Of a stretch of 9,137 nt of DNA, positions 1 to 6,900 are shown piece after piece. The number at the start of each line of letters is the position of its first letter. Positions within the stretch are counted from its first letter, which is position 1. A model generated the notes under the pieces. It searched no databases, was not told the DNA's origin, and saw only the letters and a list, made by a program, of their open reading frames with translations. The stretch is from Saprospiraceae bacterium (GTDB taxonomy: Bacteria > Bacteroidota > Bacteroidia > Chitinophagales > Saprospiraceae), in contig JABWAJ010000198.1 in the NCBI GenBank assembly GCA_013361075.1, forward strand, positions 1 to 9,137, read 5' to 3'. The translations under genes and the position numbers were made by a program.

Positions 1-1518
1 AGTCACGACAAAAACCGGCAGCGAATCTGGATCGGAACGAATGGCAGCGGCCTGGTGTGCTGGAACCGTGGAGTTGAGGGAAAAGATTCGCTTCAATATT
101 TTTCCAAAAAGGAAGGGCTTTCCTCGGAAATCATTTACAGCCTGGCGTTTGACCAAAGGGGGCAATTGTGGGCAGGCACCGGAAACGGCATTAATCGGAT
201 TCAATATGGCAATAATGCGATTCGCGTCCGGGCCTATGGAAAAACCGATGGTGTGCTGGGTATTGAAACCAATCAGAATGCCATTTTGGCTGAGCCTAAC
301 GGCAATATCTGGTTTGGAACCACTAAAGGGCTTTGCCGTTACAACCCGGAATCAGAAATCCAAAAGCCGGTGGCATTTAAAGCTTTGCTCACCAGTGTAG
401 AACTGTTTTCAGACACTTTTCCGGCAAGCAAACTCACCGACAGCCTCACTGCCTGGTACCCTATTCCGGTAGGATTGCGTTTGGGACACCGCCAAAACCA
501 CCTTACATTTGAATTTACGTGTGTGCCCATTGCTGACCCGGGTACTGTGAAATTCCGCTATCAGCTGATGGGCTTAGACGAACAGGTATCTGCTACTACG
601 GCCAACCGTTATGTGGTGTACCCCGATCTGCCGCCCGGTAAGTACGAATTTAAAGTGTGGGCAGGCGACGACGATTCGGGTTTTGTAACAGAACCCGCTA
701 CCATGGCCTTCGAAATCATTCCGCCATTTTATCAGGTAGCGTGGTTTCAGTTTTTGGTGGTGGGCATTCTCATTGGCATCGGCGCACTCATCCAGTACGT
801 TCGGGCACGCTGGAAAGCCCAGCGTGAACTGGAGATAGAACGCTTGCGCAAGGAAGAACAAGACAAAGTGCGCCGCAGGGTTGCGGAAGATTTTCACGAT
901 GAACTGGGCAATAAGCTAACCCGTATTTCGGTCCTCACAGAGGTTTTGCAGGCGAAACTAAATGGTACTGCACCTGAAATTGGAAAAATCATTGGCCAGA
1001 TGCGCGAAAATTCTGCCGCGCTCTACAGTGGTACCAAGGACATCCTGTGGTCGCTTCACCCGGATAGCGACAACCTGTACGAGATCCTGAAACGCCTGAG
1101 CGATTTTGGTACCGAACTTTTTGAAGATACGGAAACGGAATTTTCTGCTCAGGGGCTGGATGAAGAAACGCTGAACCGATACCGCCTGCCGATGGACTAC
1201 AGCCGGAACCTGATGATGATTTTTAAAGAAGCTTTACACAATGCTTTGAAACATGCACATCCCCGGCAGGTGGACATGTCCATTGAATTGACAGGCGAAC
1301 AAATGGTCATTGTCCTTAAAGACAACGGGGAAGGCTTTGATCAAACGGCCTCACCCCGTAAGGGACAGGGGCTCGGCAACATGCAAATCCGCGCCCGCCG
1401 CATTAATGCCCAACTGACTGTGCGGTCGGCAGTACACCAGGGAACTTCAGTAGAACTGCGCTTTGACATTCCGGAATCACCGGTGGGGGGGCATGCATTT
1501 CTGCATGCAAGGAATTAA
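1..1518 (+). CDS. Two-component sensor histidine kinase, propeller/Y_Y_Y type (5'-partial)
   Basis: The reading frame is open from the first base, so the N-terminus lies outside the window; 505 codons are visible. In window residue numbers: beta-propeller (Reg_prop) repeats at about 1-117, with IWIGT, LWAGT and IWFGT signatures; a Y_Y_Y domain at about 159-242; one transmembrane helix at 246-267; a charged signalling helix at 268-298; and a HisKA_3 dimerisation domain with DFHDELGN, the phospho-accepting His being codon 299 (nt 895-897). The HATPase follows, with an N-box (EALHNALKH, Asn codon 414), a G1 box DNGEGFD (nt 1321-1341) and a G2 box GQGLGNM (from nt 1363). The sensor part should be periplasmic and the kinase part cytoplasmic. 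By family knowledge it autophosphorylates and passes phosphate to a NarL-type regulator, here the next gene. The signal sensed is unknown. All kinase motifs are intact. Confidence 0.95.
   Translation, partial: SHDKNRQRIWIGTNGSGLVCWNRGVEGKDSLQYFSKKEGLSSEIIYSLAFDQRGQLWAGTGNGINRIQYGNNAIRVRAYGKTDGVLGIETNQNAILAEPNGNIWFGTTKGLCRYNPESEIQKPVAFKALLTSVELFSDTFPASKLTDSLTAWYPIPVGLRLGHRQNHLTFEFTCVPIADPGTVKFRYQLMGLDEQVSATTANRYVVYPDLPPGKYEFKVWAGDDDSGFVTEPATMAFEIIPPFYQVAWFQFLVVGILIGIGALIQYVRARWKAQRELEIERLRKEEQDKVRRRVAEDFHDELGNKLTRISVLTEVLQAKLNGTAPEIGKIIGQMRENSAALYSGTKDILWSLHPDSDNLYEILKRLSDFGTELFEDTETEFSAQGLDEETLNRYRLPMDYSRNLMMIFKEALHNALKHAHPRQVDMSIELTGEQMVIVLKDNGEGFDQTASPRKGQGLGNMQIRARRINAQLTVRSAVHQGTSVELRFDIPESPVGGHAFLHARN
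1485..1508 (+). other. G7 homopolymer plus perfect stem-loop at the kinase 3' end
   Basis: Seven consecutive Gs (1485-1491) lead directly into a hairpin: GCATGCA (1491-1497), loop TTTC, TGCATGC (1502-1508). It sits just before the kinase stop codon, after the last recognisable HATPase strand (VELRFDIP). The response-regulator frame is the +1 frame here and is open from before the G run to the regulator's end, so a one-base loss in the run would join kinase to regulator. The structure is read directly from the sequence; any function is inference. The absence of a spacer between the G run and the stem is unlike classical programmed frameshift sites, so a hypermutable tract is the plainer reading. 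Confidence 0.6.
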
Positions 1519-1576
1519 TCACAACAATTACTCTCGCATCACAACATTGTCCATGCGGCAGGCAAATACAAATACC

Positions 1577-2236
1577 ATGAATACAGCTTATCATCACCCG
1601 AACTCAGGGCGTGAACAGAGCGTCCGGGTCGTCATCATCGAAGACGACGAAACAATCCGCAACGGTTATGAATACCTGATTGGCAATACGGATGGCTATG
1701 AAGTCGTAAACGCCTATCCTTCCTACGAAGATGCCATAAAAAGACTCGAAAGCGATGCGCCCAACATCATCCTGCTCGACATTGAATTGCCGGGAATTAA
1801 TGGGGTCGATGCCATTCCGCGCATCAAAAACCTGATTCCGGGAGCTGCAATTCTCATCCTCACCGTTTATGAAGACGAGGAACTGATTTTCCGGGCTTTG
1901 AGCAACGGGGCTGCAGGCTATCTCACTAAAAATACGGCACCTTCTAAAATTGTGGAAGCCATTGAGGAAGTCTTGCAAGGCGGCGGCCCCATGAGCGCCA
2001 ATGTTGCCCGAATCGTCATTCAATCGTTTCGGAAAAATCCGCATTCACCGCTCACCAAGCGCGAAACGCAAATTCTGGAGATGATTGCGGAAGGCAAAAG
2101 CCGCAATAAAATTGCCCGCGAATTGTATATTGATTTGGAAACGGTAAAAACACATATAAAAAACATCTACCTCAAGCTCGATGTCCACTCCAAAGAGGAT
2201 GCCATTAAACTGGCAAGAGAGAACAGATTTATTTAA
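1577..2236 (+). CDS. Response regulator, LuxR/NarL family (REC-HTH)
   Basis: 219 aa from the ATG at 1577. An N-terminal receiver domain covers about residues 16-135, with the acidic pair D23/D24, phospho-acceptor D68 in IILLDIELPG, switch residue T96 in ILILT, and K118 in YLTKN. A C-terminal LuxR/GerE helix-turn-helix covers about 158-219 (LTKRETQILEMIAEGKSRNKIA, then ETVKTHIKNIYLKLDV). It is a DNA-binding transcription factor expected to be phosphorylated by the kinase 58 nt upstream, with which it probably shares an operon. The frame is open further upstream, with ATGs at 1463 and 1553. Those starts would add a non-conserved tail, and the first would overlap the kinase, so 1577 is preferred; 1553 is possible. 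No clear ribosome-binding site is seen, as is usual in this phylum. Its target genes cannot be told from the window. Confidence 0.95.
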   Translation: MNTAYHHPNSGREQSVRVVIIEDDETIRNGYEYLIGNTDGYEVVNAYPSYEDAIKRLESDAPNIILLDIELPGINGVDAIPRIKNLIPGAAILILTVYEDEELIFRALSNGAAGYLTKNTAPSKIVEAIEEVLQGGGPMSANVARIVIQSFRKNPHSPLTKRETQILEMIAEGKSRNKIARELYIDLETVKTHIKNIYLKLDVHSKEDAIKLARENRFI

Positions 2237-2346
2237 GAGGCCAATTTACAAACATGAGTCATCCCGAATTTTTCAAATCCGGATCCAGGTTTATTTGAAT
2301 ATAACTATTTGTATGTCAATTTATTAAATAGAAAATTCGGCGTCAT

Positions 2347-2432
2347 AGAGGTCGCATAAGCGGCGGTGATCCTTCGACAAGCTCAGGAACCGTTTGACAT
2401 CATGGTGGCCACGTGCGACCTCTCCGAGGTCG
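2347..2432. repeat. Nested, mutually exclusive palindromes inside the element
   Basis: AGAGGTCGCA (2347-2356) is a perfect inverted repeat of TGCGACCTCT (2414-2423), 10 bp. Enclosed is a smaller imperfect hairpin at 2364-2392: CGGT-GA-TCCT, an 11-nt loop, AGGA-ACCG, where GA is a bulge. The right arm of the long stem is also the left arm of a tight hairpin at 2416-2432 (CGACCTC, loop TCC, GAGGTCG). The long and the tight fold therefore exclude each other. Perfect 8-bp palindromes (GTGGCCAC at 2405-2412) add to the symmetry. The central CCTTCGACAAGCTCAGG resembles dispersed intergenic repeats that I recall from several bacterial groups. That recollection is unchecked. Confidence 0.6.
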
Positions 2433-2467
2433 AAAAATTGCCTTTCGATTATTTTCTACAAACGGAT

Positions 2468-2489
2468 GACCTCTCCGAGGTCTTTTTTT
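2468..2489 (+). terminator. Hairpin plus T7 tract, candidate intrinsic terminator
   Basis: GACCTC (2468-2473), loop TCC, GAGGTC (2477-2482), then seven Ts (2483-2489). The stem is perfect and GC-containing, and the T tract lies on the + strand, so it would stop transcription coming from the kinase/regulator operon. It is far from the regulator stop (2236) and sits inside the repeat element. The same 15-nt palindrome occurs at 2417-2431 without a T tract, so termination may be a by-product of a repeat sequence. No matching terminator was found for the opposing - strand operon. Confidence 0.5.
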
Positions 2490-2516
2490 ACCAAAATTCG
2501 GGATGACTCATGTTTG

Positions 2517-2587
2517 CCCACTTGCCTACTTGCCCACTTGCCCACTTGCCTATTTGCCAACTTGCCTACTTGCCCACTTGCCTATTG
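2517..2587. repeat. 8-bp tandem repeat array, consensus CCYACTTG
   Basis: There are eight full units in register from 2517 to 2580 (CCCACTTG, CCTACTTG, CCCACTTG, CCCACTTG, CCTATTTG, CCAACTTG, CCTACTTG, CCCACTTG) and a ninth broken unit CCTATTG at 2581-2587. Variation is concentrated at position 3, with one C-to-T change at position 5. The array starts at the base after the right arm of the inverted-repeat element and runs into the stop codon (2582-2584) and last Gln codon of the DUF4440 gene. Units of 8 bp shift frame each copy, so any translation through it is meaningless. Low-complexity arrays of this sort occur between Bacteroidota genes; their role is unknown. Confidence 0.85.
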
Positions 2588-3019
2588 AAGTTTACACGCA
2601 TGCCGGCTCACTAATTTCCAGCTCTTTTTATGCCGGACGTAAACCTCGGTATAGAGCAGCTTAAATTCGAGCGGTTTGCCTTCCATAGTAACCTGGAAGT
2701 TTCCTTTGCCGACCACTACAACCGACCTGTTGCCATAGGCGCGGGCTTGGGCTTCTTCTACAATAACAGCCCGGTAGCCAAGTTTATCTGAGCGCAGGTT
2801 TTCGAGCACTTCTTCGCGCGATTCTACCCAGCCATTGGAATGTATGTAGCGCACACGCTTGTCCAGAATGGAACCCAGCGAGTCCAGTTGTTCCGTTGCC
2901 ATCCATCGGAACTTGTCGAAGTGCAATTGCAAAACACGAGCTTCTTCAGCTGCGCCGGCCTGGGCAATGTTTACCAGCGGCAAACCCAGCAACGTCAGGA
3001 ACAGTACTATTTTCTTCAT
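2582..3019 (-). CDS. Exported DUF4440 / NTF2-like (SnoaL-fold) protein
   Basis: 145 aa. The ATG at 3019 begins a clear signal peptide (MKKIVLFLTLLGLPLVNIAQA, residues 1-21), which settles the start; the 33 extra upstream in-frame residues have no such feature. The mature part is one small cone-shaped domain of the NTF2-like superfamily. It has the usual DUF4440 landmarks: an N-terminal helix with FRWMATEQLDSL, then RYIHSNGWVES (about 57-67), a SVVVVGKGNFQV strand and a C-terminal TEVYVRHKKSWKLVSRHA strand. Such proteins bind small ligands or act as accessory subunits, and no catalytic role can be assigned. It lies 43 nt behind the DUF4249 gene on the same strand, so probably ends that operon. 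Its TAG stop falls inside the 8-bp repeat array, so the C-terminus may have been set by array growth. Confidence 0.88.
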   Translation of the reverse strand: MKKIVLFLTLLGLPLVNIAQAGAAEEARVLQLHFDKFRWMATEQLDSLGSILDKRVRYIHSNGWVESREEVLENLRSDKLGYRAVIVEEAQARAYGNRSVVVVGKGNFQVTMEGKPLEFKLLYTEVYVRHKKSWKLVSRHACKLQ

Positions 3020-3062
3020 AACAATAAATGAACAATCTGGCTGTAAAAACAACGCGCTCAAT

Positions 3063-3992
3063 TTAGCGTCGGACAAAAACTGAATCCGTCGAAGCATTGT
3101 AGCCTGCGAATATGCCATGTCCGTTTTCGATGTTGTTGTAAACGATCACAGGTTCCGTAAATGCGCCGCCGGGATTGTTTTGTTGCCGGTTGAGCGTTTG
3201 ATGAAATTTGTAATACTCTTCCGAAACGGTTCGGAGCTCAGCATATACCTTGCCGATGATTTCTGATTCCGGTTTTATTTGCACCAAAACCGGAATGGCA
3301 ATCCGGTTGAACAGAAATGCTTTGTCTTCAAATAAAATCCCACCGCTGAAGTAAGCCAGCAGGGAGTTGTTGTTGATGGAATTGCTGAACACGATGGTCT
3401 GGAGGGTAGAATCAATCAGAAAGGTATCACCTTCAACCAATTCATAAGCAAAAAATTGCTGATAGAGGTTGAGGTGGTAGTAGTTCAACTCGTTGGGGGT
3501 GTCATCAAAACTAATTTCCGCAGTGTAATCGTACTGCAAGGCACCGCCTGCAGCAGGGCTTACCGTAATGTCCGAAAGGTTAAAAGACAGAATTTCAGTT
3601 GCTTGCGGCACACTGCTTTGAGCCATAACCGTTTCAAAACCAGGAGCTTCAACCCGGATGGTGTAGACGATGCCCTGTTTGGGCTTCAATTCGCGGGTGA
3701 TGTAATACGGTGTGCGTATTTCGCCCCCTCTGGGCACCAGTTCAAGGGTTTCGATGAAGGTACTGCCCTGATAGATGTCTACCTTGGCATTAGCAATGTA
3801 TTCTTCCGGGGATTGGTCGAGCGCAGAACGGCTTTTGGAAACCTGCACAATAAAAAATGCATCTCCTGTAAAATTGCACACCACCACCAGACGCGGGTCG
3901 GGGATGTCGAATGGCAATTCCACCGGACGCTCACAGGTAGAAGCCACTAAAATACAATAACAAAAGGCCTCGGAGAGTAGATTTCGTAGCAT
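3063..3992 (-). CDS. DUF4249 family lipoprotein, TonB-receptor partner
   Basis: 309 aa from the ATG at 3992, only 4 nt after the TonB-dependent receptor stop, which indicates translational coupling. The N-terminus is a short lipoprotein signal with candidate lipidated Cys20 (LVASTC followed by ERPVE). The lipobox is atypical, with Ala at -3 and Thr at -1, but DUF4249 proteins usually begin with Cys-Glu at this place. The following DPRLVVVCNFTGDAFFIVQVSKSRSALD (about 31-58, shown whole only by position in the protein) is the characteristic DUF4249 opening, then carboxypeptidase-regulatory-like beta structure. By family association it is an outer-membrane surface or periplasmic lipoprotein working with the adjacent receptor. 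Its ligand is unknown. Longer in-frame starts up to 4055 would overlap the receptor and destroy the signal, so they are not used. Confidence 0.88.
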   Translation of the reverse strand: MLRNLLSEAFCYCILVASTCERPVELPFDIPDPRLVVVCNFTGDAFFIVQVSKSRSALDQSPEEYIANAKVDIYQGSTFIETLELVPRGGEIRTPYYITRELKPKQGIVYTIRVEAPGFETVMAQSSVPQATEILSFNLSDITVSPAAGGALQYDYTAEISFDDTPNELNYYHLNLYQQFFAYELVEGDTFLIDSTLQTIVFSNSINNNSLLAYFSGGILFEDKAFLFNRIAIPVLVQIKPESEIIGKVYAELRTVSEEYYKFHQTLNRQQNNPGGAFTEPVIVYNNIENGHGIFAGYNASTDSVFVRR

Positions 3993-3996
3993 CAGG

Positions 3997-6681
3997 TTAA
4001 AATTTGATCGAATAATTAACCGAGGGCAAAATCGGAATGAGCCACACCTGCACAAATTCCTTCACAGGACGAAGGTCGTTATTTTCATTGATGTATTTGG
4101 TTCTTAGGCTATAATACAGAGGATTTCTACGGTCATACAGGTTATACACGCCTACATTGGCAGTGTGTTCCAGTTTTCCGGTGCGGTAATAAAAATTCAC
4201 CCCAATATCCAATCGGTGGTAATAGGGCATACGGTATTTGTTCTTCGACCCGTAATCCAGTACTTCTACCGGCGGCGGTGGAATGACGCCCGGAATTTCG
4301 ATCCGGTATTGCAGTAAAGGAAGACTGTAAGCAAAACCGGAACTATACACCCAGTCTGCCGATAACTCGCACCAGGAGTTGAGGCGGTGCGTCAATACGA
4401 TTTTCAGATCGTGCCTTCGGTCAAATTTAAAGGGATAGCGTTGTCCGAGGTTGACTTTTTCAAACTGTCGATCCGTCCAGGACAAACTGTAGGAAATCCA
4501 GCCTTTTGTTTTGCCATATCGCCAGTTGAGCAGTGCTTCCAGCCCATAAGAGAGGCCTTCTCCAACAGTTACATTGCGCTCCCAATCGTTCAGGAAAAAT
4601 GCACCTTCTGAAAAACTAAGCAGGTTTTCCATTTTTTTGTAATACCCCTCTACGCTCAGATTGATGTGCTGGTTGGGCACATAATCAAACCCCAGTTCTG
4701 TCTGCCAGGCACTCTGGGGCTTTACCCGCGCAGTAGCCGGTGCCCAGAGGTCGGTGGGCAAACCGATATCTGAATTGGAAAGAAGGTGTAAATATTGCTT
4801 GGAAAAACTGAAAGAAGACTTAAAACTTAACTTGGATAATGCTTGCCAATAAACCGACAAACGCGGTTCCGCCGAATGGTAATTGCGGTTCCGCACGCTG
4901 AATCCTGCAATCCGGAGCCCGGCGTTCAGCATAAAACGATTGCTGATGTTGTATTCGTCTTCCAGATAAAAAGCGTATTCGGTGGCGTCTATGGCTGTAT
5001 TTCCCGTTGTTTCAGCAGAATCGGGTATTCCGCTGGCAGAGTCGTTGTAAAACAACACACCAGGACGGAACTGGTGCCGGGTAACCCCCATTCCAAACCG
5101 AAAATAATGCCGGGTGGAGGGGATGAGATCGAAGTCAATTTTTGCGCCTACGTCTTCAATCCCGGAGCGATACCTGCCGAAATCAAAAGAACGAAACAGG
5201 ACTTGATTGTTGGAGGCAATCCGGAGTGAATCGGAAGCAGCATAGTTTACGCCAACACTAAGGTTGCTGTAAGTCAGGGTGGTATTGGCGAAAAGCCGGC
5301 TACTGAAAACGTGGTTCCACCGCAGGGCAGCAACTTTGTTTCCCCAGTCCAGGCCTTCAGAATAGGATTGATCAAAAAGGTAATCCTCCGATTCCCCGTC
5401 CTGCGTCTGGAGGGTGAGCCGGTCAGAGCGCCGCCCATAATTGTCGTATTCGTCACTGCCCTGGTAGTAACTCAGGTATATGCGGTCTGCGTCTGACAAT
5501 GTAAAATTGAGCTTTGCATTCAGGTCATAAAAATTGTACCCGTTGGAGCCTTGTTCCCGGCGTGCGCGCTTTTGTTGCTCAGAAATGGGCCGGATGTACC
5601 AATCCAAAAAAGACCACCGGCCAGATATGAAAAACGAACTTTTGTCTTTTTCAATCGGCCCTTCGAGCGAAAGCCGGCCACTCAGGGCACCCACTTCAGC
5701 CGCACCAGCGAGGTGTTTTTTGTTGCCCTCTTTGGTGCGCACATCCAGCACAGACGACAACATGCCTCCGTATCGCGCCGGAAAACCTCCCTTCACGAGG
5801 CGCGCACTGCGTACAGCACTGGTGTTGAAAATAGAAAACACTCCCGCAGCATGTGAAATGTTGTATACAGGAACCCCGTCTATCAGAATGAGGTTCTGTC
5901 CGGGATTGCCTCCGCGAACGTGGATGCCACCAACGCCGTCCGTCCCCGTTTGTACGCCGGGCAGCAGATGGGTGGTACGGATCAGGTCCGATTCACCACC
6001 CAATGCAGGAAGGGTTTGCACCTCGGCAATGCTCAGAATTTCGTCGCTCCATGCCAACCGCCGGGCTTTTTCAGAAGAATCATTGGCCACTACCACCACT
6101 TCGGGCAGGGCAACGAGCCCCTTGAGGGCAATGTTGAGCTGTTGGTTTGATTGTAAAGCAATGCGTTGATTTTGAGATTCGTACCCGGTGTAGGAAAATT
6201 GAATGTCTGCTTCGCCTGCAGGCAGGGTCAAACTAAAAAAGCCATATTCGTTGGTAATGGCACCGCGCTGACTGCCTTCCACATAAACATTGGCACCGAT
6301 GAGGGGCTCGCCGCTTTGAGCATCCTCCAAAAAGCCACTCAGCGTAAACCGAAGTATGGCAGGTGTTTTCGGCGTATCTATTTTGTACAAAGCAACAATG
6401 CTGGAATTGATGGCCCTGTAACGCAACGGCGTGTCGCGCAGCAAAATATTCAGGGCTTCACTGAGGCGGTAGCGGCGCAGTCGCAGGGTAATGTTTTTTT
6501 TGGGAAGGATGTCGTTGCTGAAAGAAAGGGTGATGCCTGCCTGCCCGGAAAGTTGGTAGAGGGCTTCCTCAAGGGTGGCATTTTTGAGTACAAGATTGAC
6601 CTTTTGTTCCAGCGGATCTTGGGCGAACGCCGGAGCAATCCAGTAAAATGCACAAGTGATGGAGAAGAGCAATTTTTTCAT
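3997..6681 (-). CDS. TonB-dependent receptor with N-terminal STN domain
   Basis: 894 aa. The ATG at 6681 opens a signal peptide (MKKLLFSITCAFYWIAPAFA, 1-20); an upstream TTG at 6699 is rejected. Order of domains: STN (secretin/TonB short N-terminal domain) about 27-98; carboxypeptidase-regulatory-like beta domain about 113-187 (SGFLEDAQSGEPLIGANVYVE...ITNEYGFFSL); plug about 205-320 with LLPGVQ, VRGGNPGQNLILIDGVPVYN and GGFPARYGGMLSSVLDVRT; then a 22-strand-type barrel ending in the terminal aromatic SIKF. It is an outer-membrane, TonB/ExbBD-powered importer. Pairing with DUF4249 is typical of Bacteroidota receptors that are not SusC/D systems. The STN domain in other receptors contacts an anti-sigma factor of FecR type, but none is adjacent. 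The substrate cannot be inferred. The gene appears intact and is the first of a three-gene operon. Confidence 0.94.
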   Translation of the reverse strand: MKKLLFSITCAFYWIAPAFAQDPLEQKVNLVLKNATLEEALYQLSGQAGITLSFSNDILPKKNITLRLRRYRLSEALNILLRDTPLRYRAINSSIVALYKIDTPKTPAILRFTLSGFLEDAQSGEPLIGANVYVEGSQRGAITNEYGFFSLTLPAGEADIQFSYTGYESQNQRIALQSNQQLNIALKGLVALPEVVVVANDSSEKARRLAWSDEILSIAEVQTLPALGGESDLIRTTHLLPGVQTGTDGVGGIHVRGGNPGQNLILIDGVPVYNISHAAGVFSIFNTSAVRSARLVKGGFPARYGGMLSSVLDVRTKEGNKKHLAGAAEVGALSGRLSLEGPIEKDKSSFFISGRWSFLDWYIRPISEQQKRARREQGSNGYNFYDLNAKLNFTLSDADRIYLSYYQGSDEYDNYGRRSDRLTLQTQDGESEDYLFDQSYSEGLDWGNKVAALRWNHVFSSRLFANTTLTYSNLSVGVNYAASDSLRIASNNQVLFRSFDFGRYRSGIEDVGAKIDFDLIPSTRHYFRFGMGVTRHQFRPGVLFYNDSASGIPDSAETTGNTAIDATEYAFYLEDEYNISNRFMLNAGLRIAGFSVRNRNYHSAEPRLSVYWQALSKLSFKSSFSFSKQYLHLLSNSDIGLPTDLWAPATARVKPQSAWQTELGFDYVPNQHINLSVEGYYKKMENLLSFSEGAFFLNDWERNVTVGEGLSYGLEALLNWRYGKTKGWISYSLSWTDRQFEKVNLGQRYPFKFDRRHDLKIVLTHRLNSWCELSADWVYSSGFAYSLPLLQYRIEIPGVIPPPPVEVLDYGSKNKYRMPYYHRLDIGVNFYYRTGKLEHTANVGVYNLYDRRNPLYYSLRTKYINENNDLRPVKEFVQVWLIPILPSVNYSIKF

Positions 6682-6709
6682 CCCGGTCAAAACAGCCAAA
6701 TGTAGTATT

Positions 6710-6740
6710 CAAAGGTAAGGGATTTTAACAGGATTGCAAG
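6710..6740 (-). promoter_or_regulatory. Bacteroidota-type promoter for the TonB receptor operon
   Basis: Read on the - strand: a -33 element CTTG (6740-6737), a 19-nt spacer, and a -7 element TACCTTTG (6717-6710). These match the known Bacteroidota sigma consensus TTTG / TAnnTTTG, the -7 box perfectly and the -33 box in three of four bases. The start of transcription would fall around 6703, giving a leader of roughly 20 nt before the ATG at 6681. The rest of the 219-nt gap behind it (6741-6900) shows no gene. A short imperfect hairpin at 6869-6885 has no U tract in the right direction. Confidence 0.6.
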
Positions 6741-6900
6741 GCAAATAATCAGGATTGCTGCCCTGAAGACATGAAAAATATTTTAAACTTTGAAAATGGC
6801 AACGAATCCTTGCGGGGTTTCAGGGATATAGGCAATTTTTATTCCCACTCTTTTAGTTTTTTTATACAGGCTTCTTTTGGGAGCCAGGGGTTGACGTGAA

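Larger units (their letters stand above)
2249..2516. mobile_element. MITE-like or REP-like element with 24-bp terminal inverted repeats
   Basis: The left arm 2249-2272 (begins CAAACATGAGTC, ends GAATTTT) is a perfect reverse complement of 2493-2516, 24 of 24 bases. The next base fails on both sides. The 220 bp between them hold no credible gene but several palindromes, listed separately. A short copy of the inner arm end, AAAATTCGG, recurs at 2332-2340, and TCAAAT (2273-2278) pairs with ATTTGA (2293-2298) just inside the left arm. Size, arms and lack of coding capacity fit a non-autonomous element located between two convergent genes. No target-site duplication is visible: the left flank reads AATTTA and the right flank CCCACT. 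It could instead be a structured dispersed repeat or a transcript-level structure. No mobilising transposase is in the window. Confidence 0.6.

Noticed and set aside
2240..2525. Target-site duplication flanking the inverted-repeat element
   Set aside because: Comparing the bases outside both arms (AATTTA on the left, CCCACT on the right) shows no shared direct repeat.
2517..2587. CRISPR-like regular repeat
   Set aside because: The units are 8 bp, head to tail, without spacers; it is a simple tandem array.
2394..2588. A 64-codon + strand open frame ending in Leu-Pro-Thr-Cys-like repeats
   Set aside because: It runs through two hairpins, a T7 tract and the 8-bp tandem array; the repetitive peptide is only the array read in shifting frames.
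3456..3950. A 164-codon + strand open frame opposite the DUF4249 gene
   Set aside because: The - strand frame has a clear family match and operon position; this one resembles nothing.
5534..6169. A 211-codon + strand open frame opposite the TonB receptor
   Set aside because: It is the antisense shadow of the receptor's plug and early barrel, with no signal, domain or start context of its own.
6697..6699. TTG start for the TonB receptor, adding six residues
   Set aside because: The ATG at 6681 starts a standard Met-Lys-Lys signal peptide, and the upstream start would lie almost at the predicted transcription start.
6166..6705. A 179-codon + strand open frame opposite the STN and regulatory-like domains
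   Set aside because: Antisense shadow of a well-recognised coding region; the composition is an artefact of the opposite strand.
6869..6885. Hairpin GGCTTC / GGAGCC as terminator of the S10 peptidase gene
   Set aside because: On the - strand the stem has a C-A mismatch and is followed by an A-rich, not T-rich, stretch.
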